Of a DNA stretch of 39,963 bases, positions 1 to 8,572 are shown in pieces. The stretch lies in contig CAAGHL010000056.1 of the NCBI GenBank assembly GCA_900769665.1, positions 1 to 39,963 on the forward strand. Direction: 5' to 3'. The translations under genes and the position numbers were made by a program. Position 1 is the stretch's first letter, and each line of letters starts with the position of its first letter. The notes below the pieces were generated by a model that was not told where the DNA came from, did no database searches, and was given only the letters and a program-made list of their open reading frames with translations. This stretch comes from Clostridia bacterium (GTDB lineage Bacteria > Bacillota > Clostridia > Christensenellales > CAG-314).

Positions 1-56
1 AGTTCGGTCGTTTGCCTTTAATTATCTCGCCATCTTGACCGCAAAAACGCTTCGCG

Positions 57-166
57 CCCTAAAGGCGAGGATTTTTCGATGATTTTTGACGAGATTGAAT
101 GAAGGTGTACTAGAAGTACATCAAGTGAAAGCTCGTCGAAAAGGGCGGAAAAGACCGCCTTTAGGG
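57..166. repeat. Nested palindromic element A
   Basis: Large imperfect palindrome. The outer arms CCCTAAAGGCG (57-67) and CGCCTTTAGGG (156-166) are perfect complements. Inner arms TTTTTGACGAG (83-93) and CTCGTCGAAAA (132-142) pair with one mismatch. The centre is GTGTAC (105-110), a 5-base loop, then GTACAT (116-121). It lies directly 3' of the minus-strand MORN gene, so it could also act at that transcript's 3' end. The same architecture recurs at 3814-3946. Positions 1-193 hold no gene. Confidence 0.7.
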
Positions 167-193
167 TTGTTAGTGATAGTTAAATTAACCCTG

Positions 194-1531
194 CTAAATC
201 TTGTTGCCTTGTGCGTCGGCGACCAAACGTCCGCCGAGAAGTGTGCCGTTGCGGTACTCCTCCAACACTTCGTAGCCGTTGTAATCGTCGCCGTCGGGCA
301 CAAGCACCGTCTTGACTACTTCGCCGTCAAACACGTCGTTGACGATATGCCCCACGCTGACAAACTTGTCCACGGCAACCTTTGCGCCGTTGTGGTCCAT
401 AAGGCGTTTGTTTGCGCCTAGGTAGCCGCACAACATAGTACATTCCTCCTTGTCGAAGCGTGCCAACCAATTGATTTGCTTGTTCCACCACAGCACCGAT
501 TGTTCGGTATCGGCAATAAGGTAGTTGCCGCTTTGTTTGTCGCCCACAAGCACCTTGCCCATGTTGGACGACTTCCAACTGCGTTCCTCGCCCAAGTCGG
601 CGAAAAACTCCGTTTCCGTTTCGCACACGTCGTCTTGCCAACGACCGAGAGTATACCCGAAGTCCTGCATATAGGCAACGCCGAAACCGTTGCGTTTGTC
701 GTCTTTCCACTGCCCGTAGTACCAATCGCCGTCGATGTTTTCCCACCGACCGACGCCGCTACGGTCGCCGTCGACAAACATGCCGATGTACATGGTTTGT
801 TGCGGCACAACCAACGTACCAACGCCGTGGCGCAAGCCGTGACGGAACTGCCCAACATACATATCGCCGTTGATGTAGTCAAGTTCCCCCTCGCCGTCGG
901 GTTGTCCGTCATCATCCACAGTGCCTTCGTATTTGCCCTCGACGACCTCTATCGAAACGTGTTCCGACTCGTCCGTTTCCGCCGTTTCGGCAGGTTGTTG
1001 CTTGTTGTTTGCTTGCGGACCGGGTCTACTGCCGTCGCTTGTGGCAATGGAGCTGACAAGCTTGCTGTCGGCGTAGTTTCCGTGCACCCAACTGCCGTCG
1101 GAATAGTGATAAATACCCACTCCGTTGCGCTCGTCGTTTGCCCAATCGCCCTCGTACCAATCGCCGTTGTTCCAGTAGTACGTACCCGTGCCGTGAAAGT
1201 TGCCGTCGAGAAAGTCGCCCACGTATGCGTCGCCGTCGACGTAGTGGTATACGCCTCTGCCCGAGCGTTTGTCGCCGATGTAGTCGCCGTCGTAGTAAGC
1301 GCCGCTGGGGTAGTAAAAAATGCCGTGGCCTTGGCGTTTGTCTCGCACGAAATCGCCGATGTAACAACAACCGTCTTTGTAGAAATAAATGCCGTTGCCG
1401 TGCATATCACCATTGTCCCAATTGCCCGAATAGCGATTGCCGGAATTCCAATAATATGTGCCTATTCCGTGACGTTTGCCGTCGGACATTGCGCCCACGT
1501 AGTAGCCGTTGTTGTACTCTTCTCGTGGCAT
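194..1531 (-). CDS. MORN-repeat protein, 445 aa
   Basis: Probably cytoplasmic: there is no signal peptide. The chosen ATG at 1531 has GGAGG four bases upstream; an in-frame ATG 17 codons earlier lacks a good site. Six MORN repeats (pattern Y-x-G-x-W/F-x-D-G-K-x-x-G-x-G-x-Y) fill roughly the first 150 residues. An acidic, Gln-rich linker follows, then four more repeats (about residues 200-310) and a C-terminal ~120 residues without MORN signatures. MORN repeats are beta-hairpin modules linked in eukaryotes to membrane or protein binding; their role in bacteria is mostly unknown. It starts 71 bases after the upstream peptidase lipoprotein gene on the same strand, so the two may be cotranscribed. 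The domain call is firm; function is not. Confidence 0.88.
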   Translation of the reverse strand: MPREEYNNGYYVGAMSDGKRHGIGTYYWNSGNRYSGNWDNGDMHGNGIYFYKDGCCYIGDFVRDKRQGHGIFYYPSGAYYDGDYIGDKRSGRGVYHYVDGDAYVGDFLDGNFHGTGTYYWNNGDWYEGDWANDERNGVGIYHYSDGSWVHGNYADSKLVSSIATSDGSRPGPQANNKQQPAETAETDESEHVSIEVVEGKYEGTVDDDGQPDGEGELDYINGDMYVGQFRHGLRHGVGTLVVPQQTMYIGMFVDGDRSGVGRWENIDGDWYYGQWKDDKRNGFGVAYMQDFGYTLGRWQDDVCETETEFFADLGEERSWKSSNMGKVLVGDKQSGNYLIADTEQSVLWWNKQINWLARFDKEECTMLCGYLGANKRLMDHNGAKVAVDKFVSVGHIVNDVFDGEVVKTVLVPDGDDYNGYEVLEEYRNGTLLGGRLVADAQGNKI

Positions 1532-1602
1532 AAAACCTCCAAGTTGCCAATGTGCAATCGACGCCGAGCGGCATGCGCCCAAACGTCATTTTTACAGCGT
1601 TT

Positions 1603-3420
1603 TTACAGTTGTTCGGCAAGTAGTTTGTACAATTCCGTATCGAATGCGCCGTACAAACCTGCAAAGTGCAGTATTTCGGCGTAGGTTGCGTCCACGATTT
1701 TGTTGCCTTGCTCGTCGGTGTGCGCCAGCGAGGGTTGCTCCGAGAAGGTGTACAGCTTGAAATAGCAATTGCGTGCCGTTTGGTAGCCGCGCTTCATTGC
1801 CGTTGCGTAGATACCCATTGCGGGGAGCGCACTCATTGCGTAGGAAATGTAGTAGCACGGCGAGTCGACGACGACGTAACGCCAGTAGTTGTTGTCAAAT
1901 ATTCCGTACAGTCCGTAGCCGCTAAGTATGCGGTCGAACAACGCTTGCAGGTCGGCTTGTTGCAATTCGCTTTCCGTCATTTTGTAGACGGTTTGCTCGA
2001 ACTCGTCCACGGCGGAACTCATCAGCACCGTTGCAAGCATATTGACAAGTTGGTTGCTACTGACAAGTGAATACAGCTTGCTTTGACTACTGCCTAGGTA
2101 GTCCTTCAAAAAGGCAAGAAACAGCATTTCGTCGCCTTGGGACTGCGTTTCGTCGTGGTCCATGGACAGGGAAATGTTGCCGTTGTAAATGTTGTTGTAG
2201 TAGTGACCGAACTCGTGCACAAAGGTAAACGCACTACTGTAACTGCTCGGTCCGAAGTAAAGGATGGTTGCGTTTTGCGCAGGGATGTAGTAGCTGAACG
2301 CACCCTCGTAGTTGCCCGTGTAGTAGTTGCCGTTGCGGAACAGATCGTTGGCGGCGGAATAGTAGTCGATTTTTTGCTTGCCCACCGTGTCGTCGACGAG
2401 GGTTGCAAAGTACTTAGCAACGTAGTCGAGGGTGTTGTCGTCGGTGAAGATGTTGTTGGCGCACAGTGCGTTGTAGTTGCGGTAAAGAGATCCGTACCCC
2501 ATCAGTCCGCCGACAGGCGACATGCGCGTTTGGTCGTAAACGCGATTGAACACCGAAACAAGGTTGTTTTTGACGAGTTTGCGCATTGCCGTAACGTCGG
2601 ACGGCGAGTAGTCGCGCTCGTACACGTTGAGGTAGGAGTACTCCACGTAGTCGGCGTAACCGTGCAAGGAAGCAAGCTCGTTTTGCTTGATTACAAACTG
2701 TTTGTACAGGTTTTCCATTGCGGAACTTTTCAACTGTTTGTCGGTAAAATCACGATACGTAGTGGAAAATTTGTCAATTTCGTTGTTGAGATCGATGTAA
2801 GTTTGGTTGCCGTAGGTGTCGGACATATTCAGTGCGACATTGATGTCGTCGGCGCTCCAACCGTCCTCTTCGCAGAAGAAGTACTCGCGGTACTGCGTGT
2901 TGTAGATTAGACGGAACAACTTGTAGTAGTCGGACACGACGTTGTTGCGCGCCTCGGAAATAGCCTCATAATTTGCCTTTGTGCCGTTCGCGCCGTCGTG
3001 CTGACAGTAGAATACGTACGCATACTGGTACTGCTCGGTAATGTAGTCCACAAGGTCGGTGTATTTGTCGAAGTAGTTGTGTTCGAAGTCCTTGTTTGCC
3101 TTGTAGTACTCGCTGTCGGCGTCGTAGACGTGCTTGGTTGCGTCGTACGGCTCGGCGGCTTCGATTGCGCCAACCAATGCGGCGTAGGCGGTGTCTACTT
3201 CCGTCTGTTTGTCGGCGTTGTAGGTGAAGACGAATTTGTCGTCGTAGTTGCGTTCCGAAGCGGGACGGCTTGTCTTTGCACCGCACCCTTTGGCGCAGTT
3301 AAGGTTGAGATAGTCGCACTGCGAAAAGTCGTGTTGGCAAAACGTTTGCGCATTGCACCCTGCCAACGCCACACTCAGCACAACCACCGCTATCAACAAA
3401 AATGTAGTAAATTTTTTCAT
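1603..3420 (-). CDS. M3-like zinc metallopeptidase lipoprotein, 605 aa
   Basis: Secreted, lipid-anchored peptidase of the oligoendopeptidase F/thimet (M3) type. A signal peptide ends in the lipobox LAGC (Cys21). Cysteines at about residues 28-46 form a small Cys-rich segment just after the anchor. The catalytic zinc motif HEFGH is at 402-406. Glu424 in ETQSQ lies 22 residues after the first His and matches the third zinc ligand (EAPSQ-like) of M3 enzymes. The length fits PepF-like proteins (about 600). M3 enzymes cleave short peptides and are usually cytoplasmic, so a lipoprotein form suggests peptide trimming outside the cell. Ribosome site AAGGAT precedes the ATG. The MORN gene follows downstream. 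Confidence 0.85.
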   Translation of the reverse strand: MKKFTTFLLIAVVVLSVALAGCNAQTFCQHDFSQCDYLNLNCAKGCGAKTSRPASERNYDDKFVFTYNADKQTEVDTAYAALVGAIEAAEPYDATKHVYDADSEYYKANKDFEHNYFDKYTDLVDYITEQYQYAYVFYCQHDGANGTKANYEAISEARNNVVSDYYKLFRLIYNTQYREYFFCEEDGWSADDINVALNMSDTYGNQTYIDLNNEIDKFSTTYRDFTDKQLKSSAMENLYKQFVIKQNELASLHGYADYVEYSYLNVYERDYSPSDVTAMRKLVKNNLVSVFNRVYDQTRMSPVGGLMGYGSLYRNYNALCANNIFTDDNTLDYVAKYFATLVDDTVGKQKIDYYSAANDLFRNGNYYTGNYEGAFSYYIPAQNATILYFGPSSYSSAFTFVHEFGHYYNNIYNGNISLSMDHDETQSQGDEMLFLAFLKDYLGSSQSKLYSLVSSNQLVNMLATVLMSSAVDEFEQTVYKMTESELQQADLQALFDRILSGYGLYGIFDNNYWRYVVVDSPCYYISYAMSALPAMGIYATAMKRGYQTARNCYFKLYTFSEQPSLAHTDEQGNKIVDATYAEILHFAGLYGAFDTELYKLLAEQL

Positions 3421-3562
3421 ACGTTATCCTTTTTTAGTTACCCCTCGTCGGGGAGGCAAATAGTGACAATTAGGTTTATAGACCATGCGAGCTACAGTAT
3501 TGTCCTCAGCCGAGCCACGCCCCAACGTCGACGACTAAAGCAACCAATTCATCGCCAACAAC

Positions 3563-3813
3563 TTTTGAGAAGGCGGAGATGGGTGCGCAGCGCGACAACT
3601 TATTAACAGCCATGCACCTCTAAGACGGCTTAGACGAGTGCAGATTGCCACCTAACGTGGACGAGTAGGGGCAATAGATGCCGACTATTTTGAGAAGGCG
3701 GAGATTGGTGCGCAGCGCGACAATCTATTAACAGCCATGCACCTCTAAGGCGGCGTAGACGAGTGCAGATTGCCACCTAACGTGGACGAGTAGGGGTCAA
3801 TAGATGCCGACTA
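3563..3813. repeat. Two tandem ~125-bp repeat units
   Basis: Two nearly identical units begin TTTTGAGAAGGCGGAGAT at 3563 and 3688 (periods 125 and 126). The second has one extra T and a few substitutions. A third copy of the unit start at 3814 forms the left arm of palindrome B. No coding frame is conserved across the units. Positions 3421-3562 hold no gene and possibly a diverged earlier unit. Confidence 0.8.
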
Positions 3814-3946
3814 TTTTGAGAAGGCGGAGATTGGTGCGCAGGGCGACAACAGGGTGGCGGTTGCGACACGAGTGTACAAAGATGTACATGACTGAGCAAC
3901 CGCCGCCACGTAGTCGTCATCCGCGCCGATATACGCCTTCTCAAAA
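3814..3946. repeat. 133-bp near-perfect palindrome B, overlapping the trkH 3' end
   Basis: Outer arms TTTTGAGAAGGCG (3814-3826) and CGCCTTCTCAAAA (3934-3946) are perfect complements. The inner arms continue to pair with scattered mismatches through GGTGGCGGTTGC/GCAACCGCCGCC. The centre GTGTACA-AAGA-TGTACAT is like that of element A. The right arm contains the trkH stop codon. In the minus-strand transcript it would fold into a ~60-bp hairpin right at the end of trkH. Confidence 0.8.
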
Positions 3947-5407
3947 CCAGGTTGAGGGGGCAAAGGTCAGCAATATCGGATAAATTTCCAATCTGCCTAG
4001 TAGCATTGCAAAGGACAAAACCAACTTGGTAAAGTCGGAGTAGTTGTAGTAGCCTAGTGCATTTATTCCGTAGGCGGGTCCGACGTTGTTTAAGCATGAC
4101 GCAACTGCCGACAAATTCGCTTCTAATGTCAAACCCGACGCTCCGTCAAAACTGACTACAATCAGCAACATGGCAAACAATACCATGTACAAAGCAAAAT
4201 AGCTTGTCACGCCTGCCATTGCTTCCTCGGTAAGCACCTTGCCTTCGTACTTGACGGCGTTTGCCGAGCGCGGATGGATGACTTTGCGCAACTCCTTGCG
4301 GACAATGCGTGCCAAAATGCCTATACGCGACACCTTCAATCCGCCTGCGGTACTGCCTGCACAGCCGCCGACAAACATCAGCAACAGCAAAACCGCCTTA
4401 CTGTACGCAGGGAAATCGTTGATTGTGTACCCCGACGGTATTGTGGAACTACCCGTAGTTGTAATAAACGACGCAGTTTGGTACACCGCATGGCGTATTG
4501 CGTCAGGCAACGCCTCGCAAAAGGCAAGATTGTTGAAGATGTCCACGCTGATTGTGACAGAGGAAAACACCACTATGCCAAGATACAGCCACAGCTCGCT
4601 GGAGCTAAGCGCCGCGCGGAACTTGCCAACCAACATAAGGAAGTACAAGTTGAAGTTGACGCTGTACAACAGCATAAATATTGCCGTAACCCATTGGCAA
4701 TAGGAGTTGTAGCTTGCCATACTGTCGCCGCGAGGGGCAAAACCGCCCGTACCTGCCGTGGAAAAACTGTTGACAATGGCGTCAAACAACGGCATACCGC
4801 CAAGCGCAAGCATAACAGTTTGCAACACCGTCATGCCCATGTAGATGAGGTACAGTATCTTTGCCGTAGTAGAGGCGCGCGGCACTATTTTGTCTACGCT
4901 CGGTCCGGGCATTTCCGCACGCAAAATGTGCATGCTTCGGTTTGCAGAGCCGCCCACGATTGCCATGACAAACACAATGATACCCATACCGCCTATCCAG
5001 TGGGTGAAGCAACGCCAAAATTGCAAACCGTAGTTCATTGCGTCGATTCGCTCGCCCGTCAGTATGGTTGCGCCCGTCGTGGTAAAGCCGCTGACCATCT
5101 CGAAAAATGCGTCCGCAAATGAAGGAATACTGCCACTAAGTATGAAGGGCAACGTGCCCAGTACCGAGGCGTAAATCCACGTAAGTGACACTACCACCAA
5201 GCCTTCCTTGGAGTACACCGACTTGCCGTCCGACTTGACGAATATCGACAGCGGCAAACCCACCGCCAACGCTATGCCGCTTGTAACGAGGAAAACCCAC
5301 CAAGTGGCTTCACCGTAGATAAGCGCGACAATGCACGGCAACAAAAGCAATGCGGCAAAAATCACCGACACACGTCCGAGCATGTTTAGTACAACTTTGA
5401 AGTTCAT
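3941..5407 (-). CDS. trkH: TrkH/KtrB-type potassium uptake channel subunit, 488 aa
   Basis: Integral membrane potassium translocation subunit. All four selectivity-filter P-loops of the SKT superfamily are visible: GFTTTGATIL (107-116), SFSTAGTGGF (214-223), FITTTGSSTI (314-323) and GGCAGSTAGG (346-355). Length is usual for TrkH. The ATG at 5407 is preceded by GTGAGGTAA, a ribosome site that overlaps the last codons of trkA, so the pair is translationally close-packed (5-base gap). It works with the downstream-bound TrkA/KtrA gating ring. Oddity: the C-terminus ends PSTWF followed by a TGA that lies inside the right arm of palindrome B, where the family usually ends in a basic PSFWR-like tail. 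Confidence 0.95.
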   Translation of the reverse strand: MNFKVVLNMLGRVSVIFAALLLLPCIVALIYGEATWWVFLVTSGIALAVGLPLSIFVKSDGKSVYSKEGLVVVSLTWIYASVLGTLPFILSGSIPSFADAFFEMVSGFTTTGATILTGERIDAMNYGLQFWRCFTHWIGGMGIIVFVMAIVGGSANRSMHILRAEMPGPSVDKIVPRASTTAKILYLIYMGMTVLQTVMLALGGMPLFDAIVNSFSTAGTGGFAPRGDSMASYNSYCQWVTAIFMLLYSVNFNLYFLMLVGKFRAALSSSELWLYLGIVVFSSVTISVDIFNNLAFCEALPDAIRHAVYQTASFITTTGSSTIPSGYTINDFPAYSKAVLLLLMFVGGCAGSTAGGLKVSRIGILARIVRKELRKVIHPRSANAVKYEGKVLTEEAMAGVTSYFALYMVLFAMLLIVVSFDGASGLTLEANLSAVASCLNNVGPAYGINALGYYNYSDFTKLVLSFAMLLGRLEIYPILLTFAPSTWF

Positions 5408-5412
5408 CGCAG

Positions 5413-6774
5413 TTACCTCACAATGTCGGATAGGTCGTACAGGTGCTGACCTGCCGAAATGACAACGACGCGGTCGCCCTCCAAAATACGGTCGTCACCG
5501 CCGGGGATGAGGGTATCCTTGCCGCGGATAATACCTGCAATTATGAAGTTAGGCTTCAAACGCAGGTCTTTTAGCGGCACGCCCTTTATGCGGCAGTCGC
5601 CAAGCACCACAAACTCCAACGCTTCCACGTTGCCGTCCATAAGGCGGTACATCGTTTCCACCTTGCTTTGCATGCTGTCGTTTAGCGCGCGAGCGTACCT
5701 TGTAAGCACGTCGGCAACAATTTTCATCGGGCTGATTAGGCAGTCCAAGCCGAGTTTTTCGGCAAGAAGGCTCAATTCGCCGTGGCTTACCTTGCTGACA
5801 ACCTTTTTGACCTGCTGACTTTGCGCGTAGAAGGAAATAAGTATGTTTTCCTCGTCTTTGCCGGTCAGTGCGACAAATGCGTCGGCGGAGGCAATGCCTT
5901 CCTCGTTGAGCAAATCCTGACTGCTGCCGTCGCCCAATATCATATGCGCGCCGAAAGGCAGTTTTGCCGCCATTTCCGCACAGCGCACGGGGTCCTTTTC
6001 GATAATCTTGACGGAGTAACCGCTGGCGCACAGCATTTTGGTGAGGTAGTACGCCGTTTCGCTTGCACCCAGCAACATTACGAAACGCCCTTGTTTTTGC
6101 GTGACGCCGATTGTTTTTAGAAAGCGGTACACGTCGGCGCTTTTGACCATAAACGCCGCCTTGTCGCCGACATTGAAGGCAAATTCGCCGCGCGGCACGA
6201 TAAGCTCGTTGTTGCGCAGTACCGAACACGCCAAAAATTGCACGGGCGACTTTTTACGTAGATCGGCAAGGGTTCCGTCCAACAGACCGGATTTCTCGCG
6301 CACGATCATTTCCAAAATTTGTATTTTTTTGCCGGCAAAGGTGTCCACAACGACAGCCGACGGCAACCGTAGCGTGTTGTAGATGCTTTCGGCGGTCAGT
6401 AGCTCGGGGTTGACGGACATGGACAAATCCAATTGCTTGCACAAGAAGTCCAAGCCGTCCTCGTTGTAGTCGCTTTGACGAATACGCGCCACCGTGTACT
6501 TTGCACCCAAACGCTTGGCAAGGAAACACGCAAGCATGTTTACCTCGTCCGTGGCAGTGACGGATACAAACAAATCGGCTTTGGCAACGCCTGCCTCAAC
6601 AAGAAGTTCGCGACTGGTTGCGTTGCCGCACACCGCCATTACGTCGTATGTGTTGGTAAGCTCGGCAATGACGTCGGGGTCGTTGTCGATAGCCATCACG
6701 TTGTGATTTTCGCTAACCATGCTGCTGACAACAGCACGCCCTGCCTTACCGCATCCTACAATGATAACATTCAT
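5413..6774 (-). CDS. trkA: TrkA potassium uptake regulatory subunit, 453 aa
   Basis: Cytoplasmic gating subunit of Trk potassium uptake. It is the tandem-duplicated form: two RCK units. The first Rossmann fold starts MNVIIVGCGKAG (glycine motif 7-12, Asp30 ending strand 2, typical of NAD(H) binding). The second begins near residue 231 (FVMLLGASETAYY), where the glycine motif is degenerate (GASETA), as is usual in the second half of TrkA. RCK-C domains lie near 140-215 and 370-453. The start ATG at 6774 has an AGGTAA ribosome site and a strong promoter 70-100 bases upstream. It forms an operon with trkH. Confidence 0.95.
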   Translation of the reverse strand: MNVIIVGCGKAGRAVVSSMVSENHNVMAIDNDPDVIAELTNTYDVMAVCGNATSRELLVEAGVAKADLFVSVTATDEVNMLACFLAKRLGAKYTVARIRQSDYNEDGLDFLCKQLDLSMSVNPELLTAESIYNTLRLPSAVVVDTFAGKKIQILEMIVREKSGLLDGTLADLRKKSPVQFLACSVLRNNELIVPRGEFAFNVGDKAAFMVKSADVYRFLKTIGVTQKQGRFVMLLGASETAYYLTKMLCASGYSVKIIEKDPVRCAEMAAKLPFGAHMILGDGSSQDLLNEEGIASADAFVALTGKDEENILISFYAQSQQVKKVVSKVSHGELSLLAEKLGLDCLISPMKIVADVLTRYARALNDSMQSKVETMYRLMDGNVEALEFVVLGDCRIKGVPLKDLRLKPNFIIAGIIRGKDTLIPGGDDRILEGDRVVVISAGQHLYDLSDIVR

Positions 6775-6842
6775 GTGTTACCTCGTTTTTTGTAGCCGCA
6801 TTGCCCCAAACGCCGACAACGTACACTACAAGTATTGAGGAT

Positions 6843-6871
6843 ATTATACCACAACGAGGCATAGTAAGCAA
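6843..6871 (-). promoter_or_regulatory. trkA-trkH promoter
   Basis: On the minus strand, TTGCTT (6866-6871) and TATAAT (6843-6848) are separated by exactly 17 bases, 70 bases before trkA. Confidence 0.8.
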
Positions 6872-6924
6872 TTGTTTTCAGGGGCAAACAATGTTGTTTT
6901 CCCTGAAACCCTTTCCCACCGCTC

Positions 6925-7026
6925 GCCGCGGAGGCAAGTAGGGATTTATAACAATAATTTGTTGGTTACCTATTATTTAAGGTTAGCAGAAATCAAGCTA
7001 TGCTTGCGCCGCGGAGGCAAGTAGGG
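6925..7026. repeat. Two copies of a 19-bp repeat in a gene-poor region
   Basis: GCCGCGGAGGCAAGTAGGG occurs at 6925-6943 and 7008-7026, each followed by a TTTAT-containing tail. A diverged version is near 3445-3460. The surrounding 6875-7530 has no convincing gene. A further short direct repeat (CGCCTGATGCT) occurs at about 7077 and 7117. This looks like decayed intergenic repeat material. Confidence 0.6.
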
Positions 7027-7307
7027 GTTTATGGCAACAATCGCATTTGACAGTCAAGGTATTGTCCCACCGCGAACGCCTGATGCTGTGTCGCCTCGCT
7101 ATTGTCACGTTGCGAGCGCCTGATGCTCGCTTCGCGCAGAGCAATGATGTTATTATCCGCTTTCAAACCTGTGCGCCTACGCTCAGATGTCGCTACGTGG
7201 CAACAACTCGGCTCTCGGCTTGAAATGGTCTATGTAACAAATAATGTCGCTGTGGGGCAACACCTTGACCGCCAAGCACTTAGTCGATGTAAACTAATAG
7301 GGCAATG

Positions 7308-7371
7308 ACTGTACGTGACGTGTTTTTGTTGTGGCAATATTTTGTGTATTTGCTAAAAGCAACGTACAGTC
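7308..7371. repeat. Inverted repeat with ~44-base spacer
   Basis: GACTGTACGT (7308-7317) and ACGTACAGTC (7362-7371) are perfect complements. No gene is associated; function unknown. Confidence 0.4.
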
Positions 7372-7537
7372 ACGTTCTAATATATCACTACTTGCTATAG
7401 TAAAAGCAACCATTTTTTGCCGAATAACACCACTTTTGTTCAAGTGTCGAATTATATCTTTTATATTGTATTTTTACACATCCCACATTTTTTGAGCGGG
7501 TTTTCGGAGATTTTACACATTTTTAGAGCCAATTTCG

Positions 7538-7623
7538 GGTAGAGTTTGCACAAAACCGGTAAAATTTGGAATCTCGGTGGGGTTGGTCGGTAGGTTGCAA
7601 ATGTTGGGATATTGTGGTACAAT
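7538..7623 (+). promoter_or_regulatory. Promoter with GGTAG-type boxes
   Basis: TTGCAA (7595-7600) and TACAAT (7618-7623) are separated by 17 bases. GGTAGG (7589-7594) abuts the -35 box, and GGTAGAG followed by TTTGCAC lies at 7538-7551. The same GGTAG-plus-TTGCA arrangement occurs in the XRE/degV intergenic region at 29454-29485. It could drive the downstream phosphopantetheinyl transferase gene through a ~175-base leader. Confidence 0.55.
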
Positions 7624-7720
7624 GTTGGGAGAACGGGTAAGACTACGTCGTAAATTACGACATAATCAAGAACAGCAAAAGAGTATATCGTTTAATAACC
7701 TTATGGTGTTTTTTAGTTAA
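7622..7720 (+). pseudogene. Possible remnant of an XRE-type regulator N-terminus, 32 codons
   Basis: A 32-codon frame begins MLGERVRLRRKLRHNQEQ, which resembles the first helix and turn of Cro/C1-type regulators. It then loses similarity and stops. The ATG overlaps the -10 box of the promoter, so it is unlikely to be translated from that promoter. Nearby GGTAGAG boxes match those at the intact XRE gene. This may equally be chance; confidence is low. Confidence 0.25.
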
Positions 7721-7804
7721 GTCCGATTATACTATCGCTAATCATATGGGCATATCAAACGAAGAACTATAAATAGATTATTAGAATTTTGCTAAACGAG
7801 GGAA

Positions 7805-8386
7805 ATGGATAAGGACGGAATTACAATTGTATATTTCGGGGAAGTGCCGAGGGGGTTTGGCGTGGAGAGTGTGGGATATGCGCCGCGTGACGAGCAAATT
7901 GCCTACGACACACAGCCGCGCAAGCGCTTGCGCCAATACGCTTGGATTGCATTGACAAGAGCCATTACCGAGTACGCCGAAACAAACGGTTGCACAATGC
8001 CGTTGCCGAGATTGTTGCCAAACGGCAAATGGGTTGCAGACAACTGCTACTTGTCGCTTAGCCACACCGACGGCTATGTTGCCGCGGCAGTAAGCGACTT
8101 GCCCGTAGGCGTGGACATCGAGCGCACCAACCGCAAACTAGCCAAAGGATTGTACGATCGCATTGTTTGCGGCAAGGAAAAAGCATTGTACGCCGCACCC
8201 GACAACACACAACTACTACAACTGTGGACGGCAAAGGAAGCCGTATTCAAACAAACGGACAACAACGACGGACTGACAGTATCGCAAATAGACACCACCG
8301 CCCACAAAGTGCAAACCACCGTCACCGAGGAATTTATCCTAAGCGTAGCCACCGACTGCGAAGAAGTGATTATAAGGCAAATGTAG
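7805..8386 (+). CDS. 4'-phosphopantetheinyl transferase superfamily protein, 193 aa
   Basis: Transfers the phosphopantetheine arm of CoA to a serine of carrier proteins. The Sfp-type signature is present: VGVDIE (101-106, with Asp104 and Glu106 as magnesium ligands) and WTAKEAVFK (141-149, with Lys144-Glu145). An upstream SLSHTDGY segment (84-91) matches the conserved SHT/SHS CoA-binding element. About 190-220 residues is normal for compact Sfp-type enzymes. The ribosome site is weak (GAGGGAA just before ATG). It stands alone between a gene-poor region and a terminator, with no polyketide, peptide or fatty-acid synthase gene in the window, so its carrier-protein substrate cannot be told from context. 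Confidence 0.85.
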   Translation: MDKDGITIVYFGEVPRGFGVESVGYAPRDEQIAYDTQPRKRLRQYAWIALTRAITEYAETNGCTMPLPRLLPNGKWVADNCYLSLSHTDGYVAAAVSDLPVGVDIERTNRKLAKGLYDRIVCGKEKALYAAPDNTQLLQLWTAKEAVFKQTDNNDGLTVSQIDTTAHKVQTTVTEEFILSVATDCEEVIIRQM

Positions 8387-8517
8387 TAACAAAAAACGCT
8401 AAAACAACTGCACCGGCGACCAATATTAGTTCAAACAGAATACCAAAAATGTAACGAAAAACTTGATACGTAGTGATTTTTTGACTACATCGACCGTAAA
8501 AATTTAACCAAAAATAG

Positions 8518-8551
8518 AAACAGCGCGACACCGAAGTGCCACGCTGTTTTT
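8518..8551. terminator. Terminator, probably bidirectional, after the transferase gene
   Basis: Stem AACAGCG-C-G-A-CAC / GTG-C-C-A-CGCTGTT with loop CGAA, followed by TTTTT. It lies between convergent genes (transferase on plus, giant lipoprotein on minus). Confidence 0.7.
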
Positions 8552-8572
8552 GCTTAGTTTTGACGAGAGTAA

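Noticed and set aside
476..1684. 402-codon open frame opposite the MORN gene
   Set aside because: It is an antisense shadow of the repetitive MORN coding sequence, with no start signal and a Val/Ala-rich, domain-free product.
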